In this document: positions 1-7,897 of the stretch, piece by piece | How the letters are laid out: each line of letters starts with the position of its first letter | Numbering within the stretch: position 1 is the first letter of the stretch | Source of the DNA: an uncultured Lachnospiraceae bacterium | GTDB taxonomy: Bacteria; Bacillota; Clostridia; Lachnospirales; Lachnospiraceae | DNA length: 55,606 nucleotides | Assembly (NCBI GenBank): GCA_910587095.1 | Contig: CAJUMJ010000059.1 | Coordinates: 1 to 55,606, forward strand | Reading direction: 5' to 3' | Notes under the pieces: model-generated | The model's input: the letters and a program-made list of their open reading frames with translations, nothing else | The model's database searches: none | Told to the model about the DNA's origin: nothing | Program-made: the position numbers and the translations under genes

Positions 1-71
1 TCCTGCGGAACAAGCCCTTCGAGACTGACCATTTCCAGTGTATTTCTTTCCGACTTTTCTTTTATCAGCAT
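1..71 (-). CDS. IS1182-type transposase, N-terminal fragment cut by window edge
   Basis: Only the first 23 codons are in the window, starting at an ATG at 71 preceded by a GGTGAGG ribosome binding site. The peptide (MLIKEKSERNTLEMVSLEGL and on) follows the remembered start of IS1182-family transposases, where a basic start leads into an EMVS-(x)2-LVP segment just before the first DNA-binding region. The remainder of the gene lies outside the window to the left, so it cannot be judged whether the element is intact. The assignment rests on a short match and could be wrong. Confidence 0.6.
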   Translation of the reverse strand, partial: MLIKEKSERNTLEMVSLEGLVPQ

Positions 72-96
72 GTCCTCACCCCTGATTTTATTATAT

Positions 97-127
97 CAAA
101 AAAAGCCAGCTTTTGCTGACCTTTTTT
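97..127 (-). terminator. Rho-independent terminator downstream of the LacI gene
   Basis: On the minus strand a GGTCAGC / GCTGGC stem (one G-U pair) with an AAAA loop is followed by a run of seven T. It lies between the end of the LacI gene and the transposase start and would stop regulator transcription before the insertion sequence. Confidence 0.7.
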
Positions 128-136
128 GACAGTCTG

Positions 137-166
137 GGGGAGCGGTTTTGAAAACAACCGCTCCCC
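137..166. other. Perfect 11-bp hairpin after the LacI gene
   Basis: GGGGAGCGGTT at 137-147 pairs exactly with AACCGCTCCCC at 156-166. There is no adjacent T-run on either strand. It may work with the terminator at 97-127, or be part of the insertion-sequence end. Confidence 0.5.
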
Positions 167-246
167 GTAGATTATGTCGTTATATCCGGATACGTGCCGA
201 TCGTGGCCACGATCAATTCTTTATCCGGCATTTTCGCTGCCATTCT

Positions 247-1257
247 TTAACAGCCATCTCCGGCATTCCCGTCCAGAGTCGTCCCGCCAAAGGCGTAGGT
301 TACGGGCAGGCACACCAGAGGCGGCTTCGCAAGCAAGTTTTCCCGCAAAAGCAGTTCCACACACATTTCCGCCATCTCCGGCACGGGCTGTACGATGGTG
401 GAGCAGTAATAGTCCATGCTGCCAAAGGAACGTATGCCGTCAAAACCGATGAGCTGTACGTCTTCGGGAACACGCTGGTGAAGTCCGCGCAGCACTTTGA
501 GGACGTGGCAGGAAAGCCGGTCCGTCACACAGAAAATACCGTCAAAAATGATTTTCCCGTCGACTATATGATCGGACAAAAAAGTTTCAAATTCGCTAAA
601 GGAATCCGCGTCGTCCAATATTTTCATCTCATAGGACAAGCCGCGGGAAAGACAGCCTGTCTCAAAACCTACTTTACGCTTGTTGGGTTCATTGACGAGA
701 GCGGAACCGGTTCGCAGAAAAGCCACGTTTTTACAGCCAAGGTCAGCCAGCTTCTCAGCGGCGAGCTGTCCGCCGGCGAAGTTGTCGCAGGCGACACAGG
801 GGATACGCGGCCCCATGGAGCGGTCGATGGCGACAAAAGGGGTGTTTTCTTCCACAATCAGTCGGGGATTGTAGGTCAGGCCGATAATACCGTCAACCTT
901 GTTGTGCTGCGCCATCAGAATATATTCCTGCTCCTGCTTTGGATCGAAATCGGTGGTGCACAGCAGCATACGGTATTTTCTTTTTAACAGTGCAACATTG
1001 ATATGGTAGGTGAGCGCGGCATAAAACGGGTCTATGGTGTTTGGGATCAGGAGTGCGACGGTATAAGTCCTGTTCGCTTTCAGGCCCTGGGCGTAGCTGT
1101 TTACCTGATAGTTCAGTTTTTGAATGGCTTCCTCCACGCGGATGCGGTAAGAGTCGCCGACCGGCAGGCCGTTTACCACCTTGGATACGGTGCCGAGGGC
1201 GACGCCGGCTTCCTTTGCCACGTCTTTCATAGTCGGAGCGGAGTTTTCCTTTTGCAT
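247..1257 (-). CDS. LacI-family transcriptional regulator of the fructoside operon
   Basis: A 336-residue LacI/GalR regulator. The N-terminal helix-turn-helix (about residues 9-55) contains TMKDVAKEAGVALGTVSKVV, the classic LacI recognition segment with the hinge following. The remainder is a periplasmic-binding-protein-like effector domain with the expected DGIIGL, NFAGGQLAAEKL and IGFDG segments. Length is normal for the family. It is divergent from the ABC transporter/GH32/fructokinase genes, and two sites with the half-sequence TAACGTTTCA flank the intergenic promoters, so local control by a fructoside or its phosphate is the simplest inference. The effector itself cannot be read from sequence. 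Confidence 0.9.
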   Translation of the reverse strand: MQKENSAPTMKDVAKEAGVALGTVSKVVNGLPVGDSYRIRVEEAIQKLNYQVNSYAQGLKANRTYTVALLIPNTIDPFYAALTYHINVALLKRKYRMLLCTTDFDPKQEQEYILMAQHNKVDGIIGLTYNPRLIVEENTPFVAIDRSMGPRIPCVACDNFAGGQLAAEKLADLGCKNVAFLRTGSALVNEPNKRKVGFETGCLSRGLSYEMKILDDADSFSEFETFLSDHIVDGKIIFDGIFCVTDRLSCHVLKVLRGLHQRVPEDVQLIGFDGIRSFGSMDYYCSTIVQPVPEMAEMCVELLLRENLLAKPPLVCLPVTYAFGGTTLDGNAGDGC

Positions 1258-1285
1258 ATGACGGTTTCCTTTCTATTATGCGTTG

Positions 1286-1314
1286 ATTATAATGAAAAAA
1301 ATCGGAGTTGTAAA
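1286..1314 (-). promoter_or_regulatory. Promoter of the LacI gene
   Basis: On the minus strand TTTACA (1309-1314) and TATAAT (1286-1291) are separated by exactly 17 bases, about 30 bases before the start codon. This is a near-consensus sigma-A promoter. Confidence 0.7.
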
Positions 1315-1333
1315 GTACAGAAAGGAAATGGAA

Positions 1334-1343
1334 TGAAACGTTA
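1334..1343. promoter_or_regulatory. Putative LacI-family operator O1
   Basis: TGAAACGTTA has the central CG dyad typical of LacI-family operators. Its reverse complement, TAACGTTTCA, recurs exactly at 1488-1497. It lies about 20 bases upstream of the regulator's own -35 box. Confidence 0.55.
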
Positions 1344-1442
1344 CATGAAAATTAAATGTATAAAATAGACAAAAACGCACAAATGAATTCGTATAAAATA
1401 GCAGAAAATATAAAATATAACTGAATAAACAAAGCAAAAGTA

Positions 1443-1471
1443 TTGACAGAAAGGAGGGGGGGGGGTAAAGT
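1443..1471 (+). promoter_or_regulatory. Promoter of the fructoside operon with a G10 spacer tract
   Basis: A consensus -35 TTGACA (1443-1448) and a -10-like TAAAGT (1466-1471) are separated by 17 bases. Ten of these are an uninterrupted G run (1456-1465) that abuts the -10 box. A run of this kind is prone to slippage, which would change the spacer length and hence promoter strength. The -10 match is only 4 of 6, so the promoter call is probable rather than certain. Confidence 0.6.
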
Positions 1472-1487
1472 GTAAGTGAAATGAAAA

Positions 1488-1497
1488 TAACGTTTCA
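1488..1497. promoter_or_regulatory. Putative LacI-family operator O2
   Basis: TAACGTTTCA is the exact reverse complement of O1. It is centred about 20 bases downstream of the -10 box of the operon promoter, where a bound repressor would block initiation or early elongation. Confidence 0.6.
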
Positions 1498-1534
1498 CGA
1501 AAAAGAAAAATGTGTATGAAGGAGGAGATGGGAG

Positions 1535-2479
1535 ATGAGCAGAAGTAGAACGGCGGCCGTGCTTCCGGCTGGAAGAACGGGAGACAGACCGCTAAAGAAA
1601 CGAATACTTGATAACTGGCAGTTGTATCTGATGCTTTTGGTGCCTGTAGTATTGACGATTGTTTATAAGTACATACCTATGTACGGCATCCAGATCGCGT
1701 TCAGGGATTACAAGGCAAGTCGGGGATTTACGGGGAGCGAGTGGATAGGACTGGAGTGGTTTAAACGATTTTTCAGCGCGCCGACTTTTGGGAGGATGAT
1801 CAAAAATACGATACTGCTCAGTTTTTTCAGCCTGCTTTGGAGCTTTCCGATTCCGATTATACTCGCGCTGATGATGAATCAGTTGCGGTTTCAGAAATTT
1901 AAAAGGCTGACTCAGACGGTGCTCTACGCGCCGCACTTTATTTCCACCATGGTTATCTGTGGTATGATACGGATTTTCTTAAGCCCGTCAGGCGGCCTGA
2001 TCAACCTGATTGCGGGAACTTCCATAGATTTCCTGACAGAGTCGTCCGCGTTCCGGACCATTTATATTGCTTCCGGTATCTGGCAGGACGCCGGATGGGG
2101 CATCATTGTTTACATGGCTACTTTGTCCAACGTGGATACTTCCCTCTACGAGGCTGCGAAGGTGGATGGCGCGTCCTTGTTTCAGCGGATTCTCCATATC
2201 GATATCCCGGCGCTTACCTCGATTATGGTACTGAATCTGATTATGAGCGCGGGCGGCCTGATGAACGTCGGATTTGAAAAAGTATGGCTTTTGCAGACGG
2301 ATCTGAACAAGGCGGCAAGCGACGTCATCGCTGTCTACGTGTACCAGCAAGGTATTGAAAACGCAAAGTACAGTTATTCCACGGCGGTCGGATTGTTTAA
2401 TACGGTGATCAACATTATCCTGCTTTTCGTGGTGAATAAGATAGCCGGTAAGATATCGGAAGACACAAGTTTCATATAG
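1535..2479 (+). CDS. ABC sugar transporter permease, LplB type
   Basis: A 314-residue inner-membrane permease of the CUT1 carbohydrate transporter family. Six hydrophobic segments are visible from about residue 30 on, and the cytoplasmic EAA loop (EAAKVDGASLFQRI, about residue 205) that docks on the ATPase is intact. The start is set by the GGAGGAGATGGGAG ribosome binding site. It is the first gene of the fructoside operon, 10 bases before the second permease. No ATP-binding subunit is encoded nearby. In related bacteria such systems share a MsmK-type ATPase encoded elsewhere, which is inferred here. The large binding protein suggests an oligosaccharide substrate. Confidence 0.92.
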   Translation: MSRSRTAAVLPAGRTGDRPLKKRILDNWQLYLMLLVPVVLTIVYKYIPMYGIQIAFRDYKASRGFTGSEWIGLEWFKRFFSAPTFGRMIKNTILLSFFSLLWSFPIPIILALMMNQLRFQKFKRLTQTVLYAPHFISTMVICGMIRIFLSPSGGLINLIAGTSIDFLTESSAFRTIYIASGIWQDAGWGIIVYMATLSNVDTSLYEAAKVDGASLFQRILHIDIPALTSIMVLNLIMSAGGLMNVGFEKVWLLQTDLNKAASDVIAVYVYQQGIENAKYSYSTAVGLFNTVINIILLFVVNKIAGKISEDTSFI

Positions 2480-2489
2480 GAGGTGCGGC

Positions 2490-3398
2490 ATGAAAGCAAA
2501 TAAGAAATCAGGAAAGCCGGCAGGTTTTTCCGAAAAAAGCAGCGACATTGTTCTGGTGGTGATCTGCGCCATTATTCTGTTTATTGTGGCTTACCCGTTA
2601 TATTATGTACTGGTTGCCTCCGTATCAAATCCTTATGACGTGTACGCAGGCAAAACGTTCCTTCTGCCAAGCCAGTTTACGCTGGATGGTTATAAGTCGG
2701 TGTTTGCCGACCCCAATATCCTGACGGGGCTTTTTAACAGCTTTAAGTATACAATTGTCGGTACGGTGTTTTCGGTCGTGATGCTGTATTTGACAGCCTA
2801 TCCCCTGAGTGTGAAGGATCTGCCGGGCAGAAAGTGGATCAGCATTTTCTTTATCATCACAATGTATTTCGGCGGCGGCATGGTTCCTACTTATCTGATA
2901 GTAAAGCAGACGGGACTGATTAATAATATGTGGGCTCTCTTTCTGCCTGGCGGCGTAGCGGTCGGCAATATGATCATCGTGAGAAACTTTTTTGAGAACA
3001 GCATTCCGAAGGAGATGGTCGAGGCGGCGAGCATAGACGGTGCGTCCAAGTGGACTACCTTTATAAAGATCGTGGTGCCCTTAAGCCGATCTATCATGGC
3101 GGTTATGGTAGTGTTCAGTATGGTGGCTTACTGGAACGACTGGTTTACGGCGATGATTTATCTGCCTTCCCCCAATAAGGCGCCGCTGCCCCTTGTTCTG
3201 AGGAATATCCTGATCAAGAGCTCCGCAAGCGCGAGCCAGGCGAGCACCATATCAGGAGGCTTTGCGGAACTGAATAAGATGACGGAGATGATCAAGTTTT
3301 CTTCTATCATCATAGCGGCGTTGCCGATGCTGATTATTTATCCGTTCGTGCAGAAATACTTTGAAAAAGGATTTATGGCAGGCGCGGTAAAAGGCTGA
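2490..3398 (+). CDS. ABC sugar transporter permease, YtcP type
   Basis: A 302-residue second permease of the same CUT1 transporter. It has six membrane segments and the EAA loop (EAASIDGASKWTTF, about residue 170). It starts after an AGGAGG site overlapping the end of the previous gene and ends 21 bases before the binding-protein gene, so the three are surely co-transcribed and co-assembled. YtcP-type permeases pair with LplB-type partners and unusually large lipoprotein receptors, as seen here. Confidence 0.92.
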   Translation: MKANKKSGKPAGFSEKSSDIVLVVICAIILFIVAYPLYYVLVASVSNPYDVYAGKTFLLPSQFTLDGYKSVFADPNILTGLFNSFKYTIVGTVFSVVMLYLTAYPLSVKDLPGRKWISIFFIITMYFGGGMVPTYLIVKQTGLINNMWALFLPGGVAVGNMIIVRNFFENSIPKEMVEAASIDGASKWTTFIKIVVPLSRSIMAVMVVFSMVAYWNDWFTAMIYLPSPNKAPLPLVLRNILIKSSASASQASTISGGFAELNKMTEMIKFSSIIIAALPMLIIYPFVQKYFEKGFMAGAVKG

Positions 3399-3419
3399 GC
3401 GCAGAAAGGAAATCATATT

Positions 3420-5105
3420 ATGAAAAACTGGAAAGTACGCAATTACAGAAAGAAGTTGGCGCCCTGTGCGTTTGCGGCGGCTCTTGCGCTGTCTGTGACA
3501 GCCTGTGGAGATAAAGAGTTTGGACATCACGAAAAGGGCGTTGCGAATCCGGATACGTCTCAGACGCAGTTTGCGATTATGGGCGCGCAGAGCGCACTGA
3601 GTCCGGGATACGACGATAACGAGGTTTTGAACCGGCTTATGGCAGATACGGGGATAGAAATTGACTGGACTACCATGAGCGAATCTCTGGCGGAGCAGGT
3701 CAATATACGCATCGCGGGAGAGGAGCTTCCGGATGCCTTTATGGGAGTGGGTTTCAGCAACTACGATATTTCCCGTTACGGAGACGACGGTACTTTTATT
3801 GACCTGACCCCGTATCTGACAGAGGAGTATATGCCAAACCTGGCAAAAATTCTGGAGGAAAACCCGGATATCAGAAGCGCTATCACTATGGATGACGGTT
3901 ATATATACGGCCTGCCTGCAGGCGAGCGGATGGGAACGGCGGGTATCGGCGCTGCCGAGGATTACAGCATATACTCGATTCCGCAGTTTGCCATGATCAA
4001 CAAGGCGTGGTTGGATGATTTGGGACTTCCGGTGCCTGCTACACTCGATGAGCTTCACACGGCGCTGAAAGCTTTTAAGGATAACGACATGAGTGCAAAA
4101 TATTACGGAAACGAGCCGGGGACGACCATTCCCATGAGCACGGGTTTTGACCAGTGGTGCTGGGGACAGAACATCTTCTATGCGGGATTTGGTTTCACGA
4201 ACTGGCCGAACGATGTCTGCAACGATCTGGTTCTGCATGACGACGGCACGGTAGAGTTTATGTGCGTGACCGACCAGTACAGGGATGCGGTCACCTATTT
4301 CCATGACTGGTATGCGGAAGGGCTGATGGATTTGGAAATGTTCAGCCAATCCGACACCCAACTGATCTCCAAATGTTCCCAAGGTTATGTTGGCGTCTCC
4401 ACCTGGTGGTATATTGAGGAGCTGATGGGCGATTACGCGAAGGACTATGTGTTTTTGCCGATCCTGGATGGCCCGGACGGAACCCACAATGTGACAATCC
4501 GTACCGGCGGCGGAATTAACAGCGGGCAGCTTAACATCACGAAAAAATGCAAGAGTCCGGCGAATCTGCTGAAATTTTATGATAAATGGTATGACCCGGA
4601 GATTGTGATGCAGCTCCAGTACGGTCCTGTCGGTACTTATTTTACAAGGCAGGATGAAGAAGGGATCTGGCTGAGCATTTCCGACGAGGAGAGCCGGGAA
4701 AAGTATGGGAAGAGCTCCGGCGAATTAAAGGGTGAGTGCGAGGTGGCAGGGCCTAAACTCATCTTGAGCGATTATTATATGACCACCTTCAGGATGGAGG
4801 ATCGAGCCATCGAACGGCTGACGGATTTGTATGACTTCTGGATGCCTTATGTGGATGATACGACAACTTACCCGGTGGACTGCGTGTTCACGGGGAGGGA
4901 ACTTGACGATATCGACTGGTACAAGACGAATTTTGAGAGCGCGGTTTCCGAGCAGGAAGGGCTGTGGCTGAAAAACGGAGGGCCTACGGATGAGGAGTGG
5001 GAGGCGTATATCAGGCATCTGAGAGACAAATGCGGTATGGATAAGCTTCTGACGGTGTACCAGAATGCGTATAATCGCTATGCAAAAGCGGATGAGGCGG
5101 AGTAA
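3420..5105 (+). CDS. ABC transporter sugar-binding lipoprotein
   Basis: A 561-residue extracellular solute-binding lipoprotein. The N-terminus is basic, followed by a hydrophobic stretch and a lipobox-like LSVTAC with the lipidated cysteine at residue 29, so the protein should be anchored outside the cell membrane. The mature part has the bilobal family 1 architecture, with conserved segments such as YGLPAG and the WWYIEEL region. At over 550 residues it belongs to the large LplA/YtcQ-like receptors rather than the 400-residue maltose type. Its position before a GH32 enzyme gene suggests that it binds sucrose-, inulin- or levan-derived oligosaccharides. This is inferred from context only. Confidence 0.9.
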   Translation: MKNWKVRNYRKKLAPCAFAAALALSVTACGDKEFGHHEKGVANPDTSQTQFAIMGAQSALSPGYDDNEVLNRLMADTGIEIDWTTMSESLAEQVNIRIAGEELPDAFMGVGFSNYDISRYGDDGTFIDLTPYLTEEYMPNLAKILEENPDIRSAITMDDGYIYGLPAGERMGTAGIGAAEDYSIYSIPQFAMINKAWLDDLGLPVPATLDELHTALKAFKDNDMSAKYYGNEPGTTIPMSTGFDQWCWGQNIFYAGFGFTNWPNDVCNDLVLHDDGTVEFMCVTDQYRDAVTYFHDWYAEGLMDLEMFSQSDTQLISKCSQGYVGVSTWWYIEELMGDYAKDYVFLPILDGPDGTHNVTIRTGGGINSGQLNITKKCKSPANLLKFYDKWYDPEIVMQLQYGPVGTYFTRQDEEGIWLSISDEESREKYGKSSGELKGECEVAGPKLILSDYYMTTFRMEDRAIERLTDLYDFWMPYVDDTTTYPVDCVFTGRELDDIDWYKTNFESAVSEQEGLWLKNGGPTDEEWEAYIRHLRDKCGMDKLLTVYQNAYNRYAKADEAE

Positions 5106-5196
5106 TGCGCCGAAGGCAAAGTTTTGCAGCAAGCAGACATTTGACTTGTTTGCGGGAATAAAAAAGGGTAATATGAGGGTATGTGGAGGAATTGAG

Positions 5197-6684
5197 ATGA
5201 TAAGCCAGACTTTGCGCGATGCGAGAAGATATGAAGAAACCATGGAGAGAAAAATCAGACGGGAGGAGAAACCGGATTTCCACCTGTCCACGCGCGTGGG
5301 GTGGATGAATGATCCGAACGGATTTTCCTATTACAAAGGGGAATACCATTTGTTTTACCAGTACCATCCTTACGATTCCCATTGGGGGCCGATGCACTGG
5401 GGACATGCGGTTTCGAAAGACCTCCTTCACTGGGAGTACCTTCCGGCGGCGCTGGCGCCTGATACGAATTATGACAGGGACGGCTGTTTCTCGGGCAGTG
5501 CGGTGGTACTGCCGGACGGAAGGCATCTGTTGTTGTATACGGGCGTTTCCAGGGAGACACAGCCGGATGGCAGTATGCGCGATGTGCAGACACAGTGTAT
5601 AGCGCTGGGAGACGGTGTGGATTATGAAAAGTATACGGGAAATCCGGTGCTCACGAAAAAAGATCTGCCGGAGGGCAGCAGTAAATTTGATTTCCGGGAT
5701 CCGAAGATGTGGCAGAAGCCGGACGGTTCCTACCGGTGCGTCGCAGGCAACTGCACGGAGGATGGGGACGGACAAGTGCTTCTGTTCAGCAGCCCAAACG
5801 GTATTGAGTGGAAATACGAAAAAATATTGGCGGCAAATCGCGGTCGCTATGGAAAGATGTGGGAGTGTCCCGATTTCTTCCGACTGGACGGCAAAGCCGT
5901 GCTTCTTACGAGCCCTATGGATATGCTTCCTCACGAATTTGAATATCACAACGGCAACGGGACGCTGTGTCTGATCGGTTCTTACGACGAGGAGACGGAT
6001 ACCTTTGTGGAAGAACATAATCAGGCGGTGGATTATGGCATTGACTTTTATGCGACTCAGACGATTCTCGCGCCGGATGGCAGACGAATTATGATCGCGT
6101 GGATGCAGAACTGGGATACCTGCAATCTGCATACGCCGGATCAGCCATGGCTTGGACAGATGACTTTGCCCAGGGAACTTTCCGTGAAAAACGGCCGCCT
6201 GTATCAGAATCCCGTAAAGGAGCTCGAAAATCTTCGGGGGAAAGAGGTGCGACATGAGAATGTGACATTCTCGGATGTAATCAGTCTTTCGGGAGTGACA
6301 GGCCGCAAGGTGGATATGGAGCTTGTAATCCGTCCGGCAGATGCGGAAAATATCTACCGGAAATTTGCGGTCAGGTTTGCACAGAACGAGGTTTACCAGA
6401 CTTCTGTCAGCTTCCGGCCTTATGAGTCGATCGTGAAAGTGGACAGAAAGTTTTCGGGATCCAGACGCGCAATTATCCATCAGCGGCGCTGTCTGGTAAA
6501 TAACAAAGACGGAAAAGTAAAAATGCGGATTATTTTGGATAAATTCAGCGTGGAGGTGTTTGTAAACGACGGAGAGTATGTGCTTACGGCGACGATGTAC
6601 ACGGATTTGGCGGCTGACGGGATTTCTTTTTTTGCCGACGGGGAAGTGACTATGGACGTGGTAAAATATGAATTAACCGAGTGA
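5197..6684 (+). CDS. GH32 beta-fructosidase (sucrose/fructan hydrolase)
   Basis: A 495-residue glycoside hydrolase family 32 enzyme that releases fructose from sucrose or short fructans. All three catalytic signatures are present: WMNDPNG with the nucleophile Asp (about residue 32), FRDPK with the transition-state Asp, and WECPD with the acid/base Glu. They sit in a five-bladed propeller, followed by a C-terminal beta-sandwich with the SVEVFVNDG motif. There is no signal peptide, so it acts in the cytoplasm on imported substrate. An upstream in-frame ATG at 5065 overlaps the previous gene. The start at 5197 is preferred because GTGGAGG lies just upstream and the length then fits the family. 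Confidence 0.94.
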   Translation: MISQTLRDARRYEETMERKIRREEKPDFHLSTRVGWMNDPNGFSYYKGEYHLFYQYHPYDSHWGPMHWGHAVSKDLLHWEYLPAALAPDTNYDRDGCFSGSAVVLPDGRHLLLYTGVSRETQPDGSMRDVQTQCIALGDGVDYEKYTGNPVLTKKDLPEGSSKFDFRDPKMWQKPDGSYRCVAGNCTEDGDGQVLLFSSPNGIEWKYEKILAANRGRYGKMWECPDFFRLDGKAVLLTSPMDMLPHEFEYHNGNGTLCLIGSYDEETDTFVEEHNQAVDYGIDFYATQTILAPDGRRIMIAWMQNWDTCNLHTPDQPWLGQMTLPRELSVKNGRLYQNPVKELENLRGKEVRHENVTFSDVISLSGVTGRKVDMELVIRPADAENIYRKFAVRFAQNEVYQTSVSFRPYESIVKVDRKFSGSRRAIIHQRRCLVNNKDGKVKMRIILDKFSVEVFVNDGEYVLTATMYTDLAADGISFFADGEVTMDVVKYELTE

Positions 6685-6778
6685 TCATATTTGTTGATAA
6701 GAGCTTTTTGCAGATGACGAAGTTATGGGAATGTGGTAAAATAAAACATAACGGATGTCTGGCGAAAGGAGAACGAAA

Positions 6779-7747
6779 ATGAAAAAATATGATGTGGTGA
6801 CTTTGGGCGAACTGCTGATTGATTTCACGGAGAACGGTATCAGCGAGCAGGGAAATCCGATTTATGAGGCAAACCCCGGAGGGGCGCCCTGCAACGTGCT
6901 GGCTATGCTGACGAAGCTGGGAAGAAAAACCGCATTTATCGGTAAGGTTGGCAGAGACATATTCGGCAACCGTCTGCAAACGGCGCTGGACGAGGTGGGA
7001 ATCGATACCGCGAATCTGATGATGGACGAGGACGCCCGCACAACACTGGCTTTTGTGGAGACTTTTGAGGACGGGGACAGGGATTTTTCCTTTTACAGAA
7101 ATCCCGGTGCGGATATGATGCTCAAGGAGTCGGAAGTCGATATGGAGCTTGTGGAAGACACGAACATTTTCCACTTCGGAACACTGTCCATGACGCATGA
7201 GGGTGTGCGTGAGGCTACGAAGAAAGCCGTCGAGGGAGCGAAGAAAGCGGGAGCGCTGATCTCTTTTGATCCGAATTTAAGAGAGCCGCTGTGGAAGTCC
7301 CTGGAGGATGCGAGGCAGCAGGCGGCCTACGGTTTTTCACGGTGCGATGTGCTGAAAATTTCTGACAACGAGATCCAGTGGTTTACGGGCGAGGAGGACT
7401 ATGACGCCGGCATCCGCAAGCTGCGGGAGCAGTATGACATTCCGCTGATCCTGCTTTCCATGGGAAAGGAAGGAAGCCGGGCTTACTATAAAGACCTGTG
7501 CGTGGAGGTAAAGCCATTCCTTCAGGAGAAAACGATCGAGACGACGGGGGCGGGAGATACCTTTGGCGGGTGCTGTCTGCATTATGTACTGCAGAACGGC
7601 ATACATAATTTTGACGAGGAAAAACTGACGGAAATGCTGACTTTCGCCAATGCGGCGGCGTCTATCGTTACGACAAGAAAAGGGGCTTTGCGGGTGATGC
7701 CGGACGAGAAGGAAGTGCGGGATTTTCTGGAAGCGCAAAATGCATAA
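6779..7747 (+). CDS. PfkB-family fructokinase
   Basis: A 322-residue ribokinase/PfkB-family sugar kinase. The N-terminal GGAPCNVLAML glycine-rich segment and the C-terminal signature TTGAGDTFGG, with the catalytic Asp, are intact. Position after GH32 and overall similarity to bacterial fructokinases indicate that it phosphorylates the fructose released by that enzyme. The start at 6779 follows a GAAAGGAG site. About 90 bases separate it from the GH32 gene and no strong promoter is seen there. A terminator follows 14 bases after the stop, closing the operon. Confidence 0.9.
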   Translation: MKKYDVVTLGELLIDFTENGISEQGNPIYEANPGGAPCNVLAMLTKLGRKTAFIGKVGRDIFGNRLQTALDEVGIDTANLMMDEDARTTLAFVETFEDGDRDFSFYRNPGADMMLKESEVDMELVEDTNIFHFGTLSMTHEGVREATKKAVEGAKKAGALISFDPNLREPLWKSLEDARQQAAYGFSRCDVLKISDNEIQWFTGEEDYDAGIRKLREQYDIPLILLSMGKEGSRAYYKDLCVEVKPFLQEKTIETTGAGDTFGGCCLHYVLQNGIHNFDEEKLTEMLTFANAAASIVTTRKGALRVMPDEKEVRDFLEAQNA

Positions 7748-7760
7748 ACTTTTGATTGAG

Positions 7761-7797
7761 AAAAACGGCTCCGGGGCTTGCACTCCGGAGCCGTTTT
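7761..7797 (+). terminator. Terminator of the fructoside operon
   Basis: AAAACGGCTCCGG pairs with CCGGAGCCGTTTT around a short loop. The stem is flanked by A and T runs, which makes it potentially bidirectional. Confidence 0.85.
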
Positions 7798-7809
7798 AAA
7801 ATTGGGGGA

Positions 7810-7838
7810 TTGTTTTTTTGTAAAAACATAGGTAAAAT
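7810..7838 (+). promoter_or_regulatory. Putative promoter of the surface protein gene
   Basis: TTGTTT (7810-7815) and TAAAAT (7833-7838) are spaced by 17 bases, 59 bases before the GTG start. The -35 box is weak. Confidence 0.45.
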
Positions 7839-7897
7839 TAAAAATAGATAAATTTTTGGAAAATAGATGAAATTTTCAAGGGGAGGGGGTAGAAAAC

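Noticed and set aside
3252..4487. 411-codon open frame antisense to the second permease and binding-protein genes
   Set aside because: No ribosome binding site, Arg/His/Ile-rich product without recognisable domains, and complete overlap with clear genes. It is a shadow frame.
5011..6480. 489-codon open frame antisense to the GH32 gene
   Set aside because: It overlaps the catalytic domain of a well-supported enzyme. The composition is that of a complementary-strand shadow.
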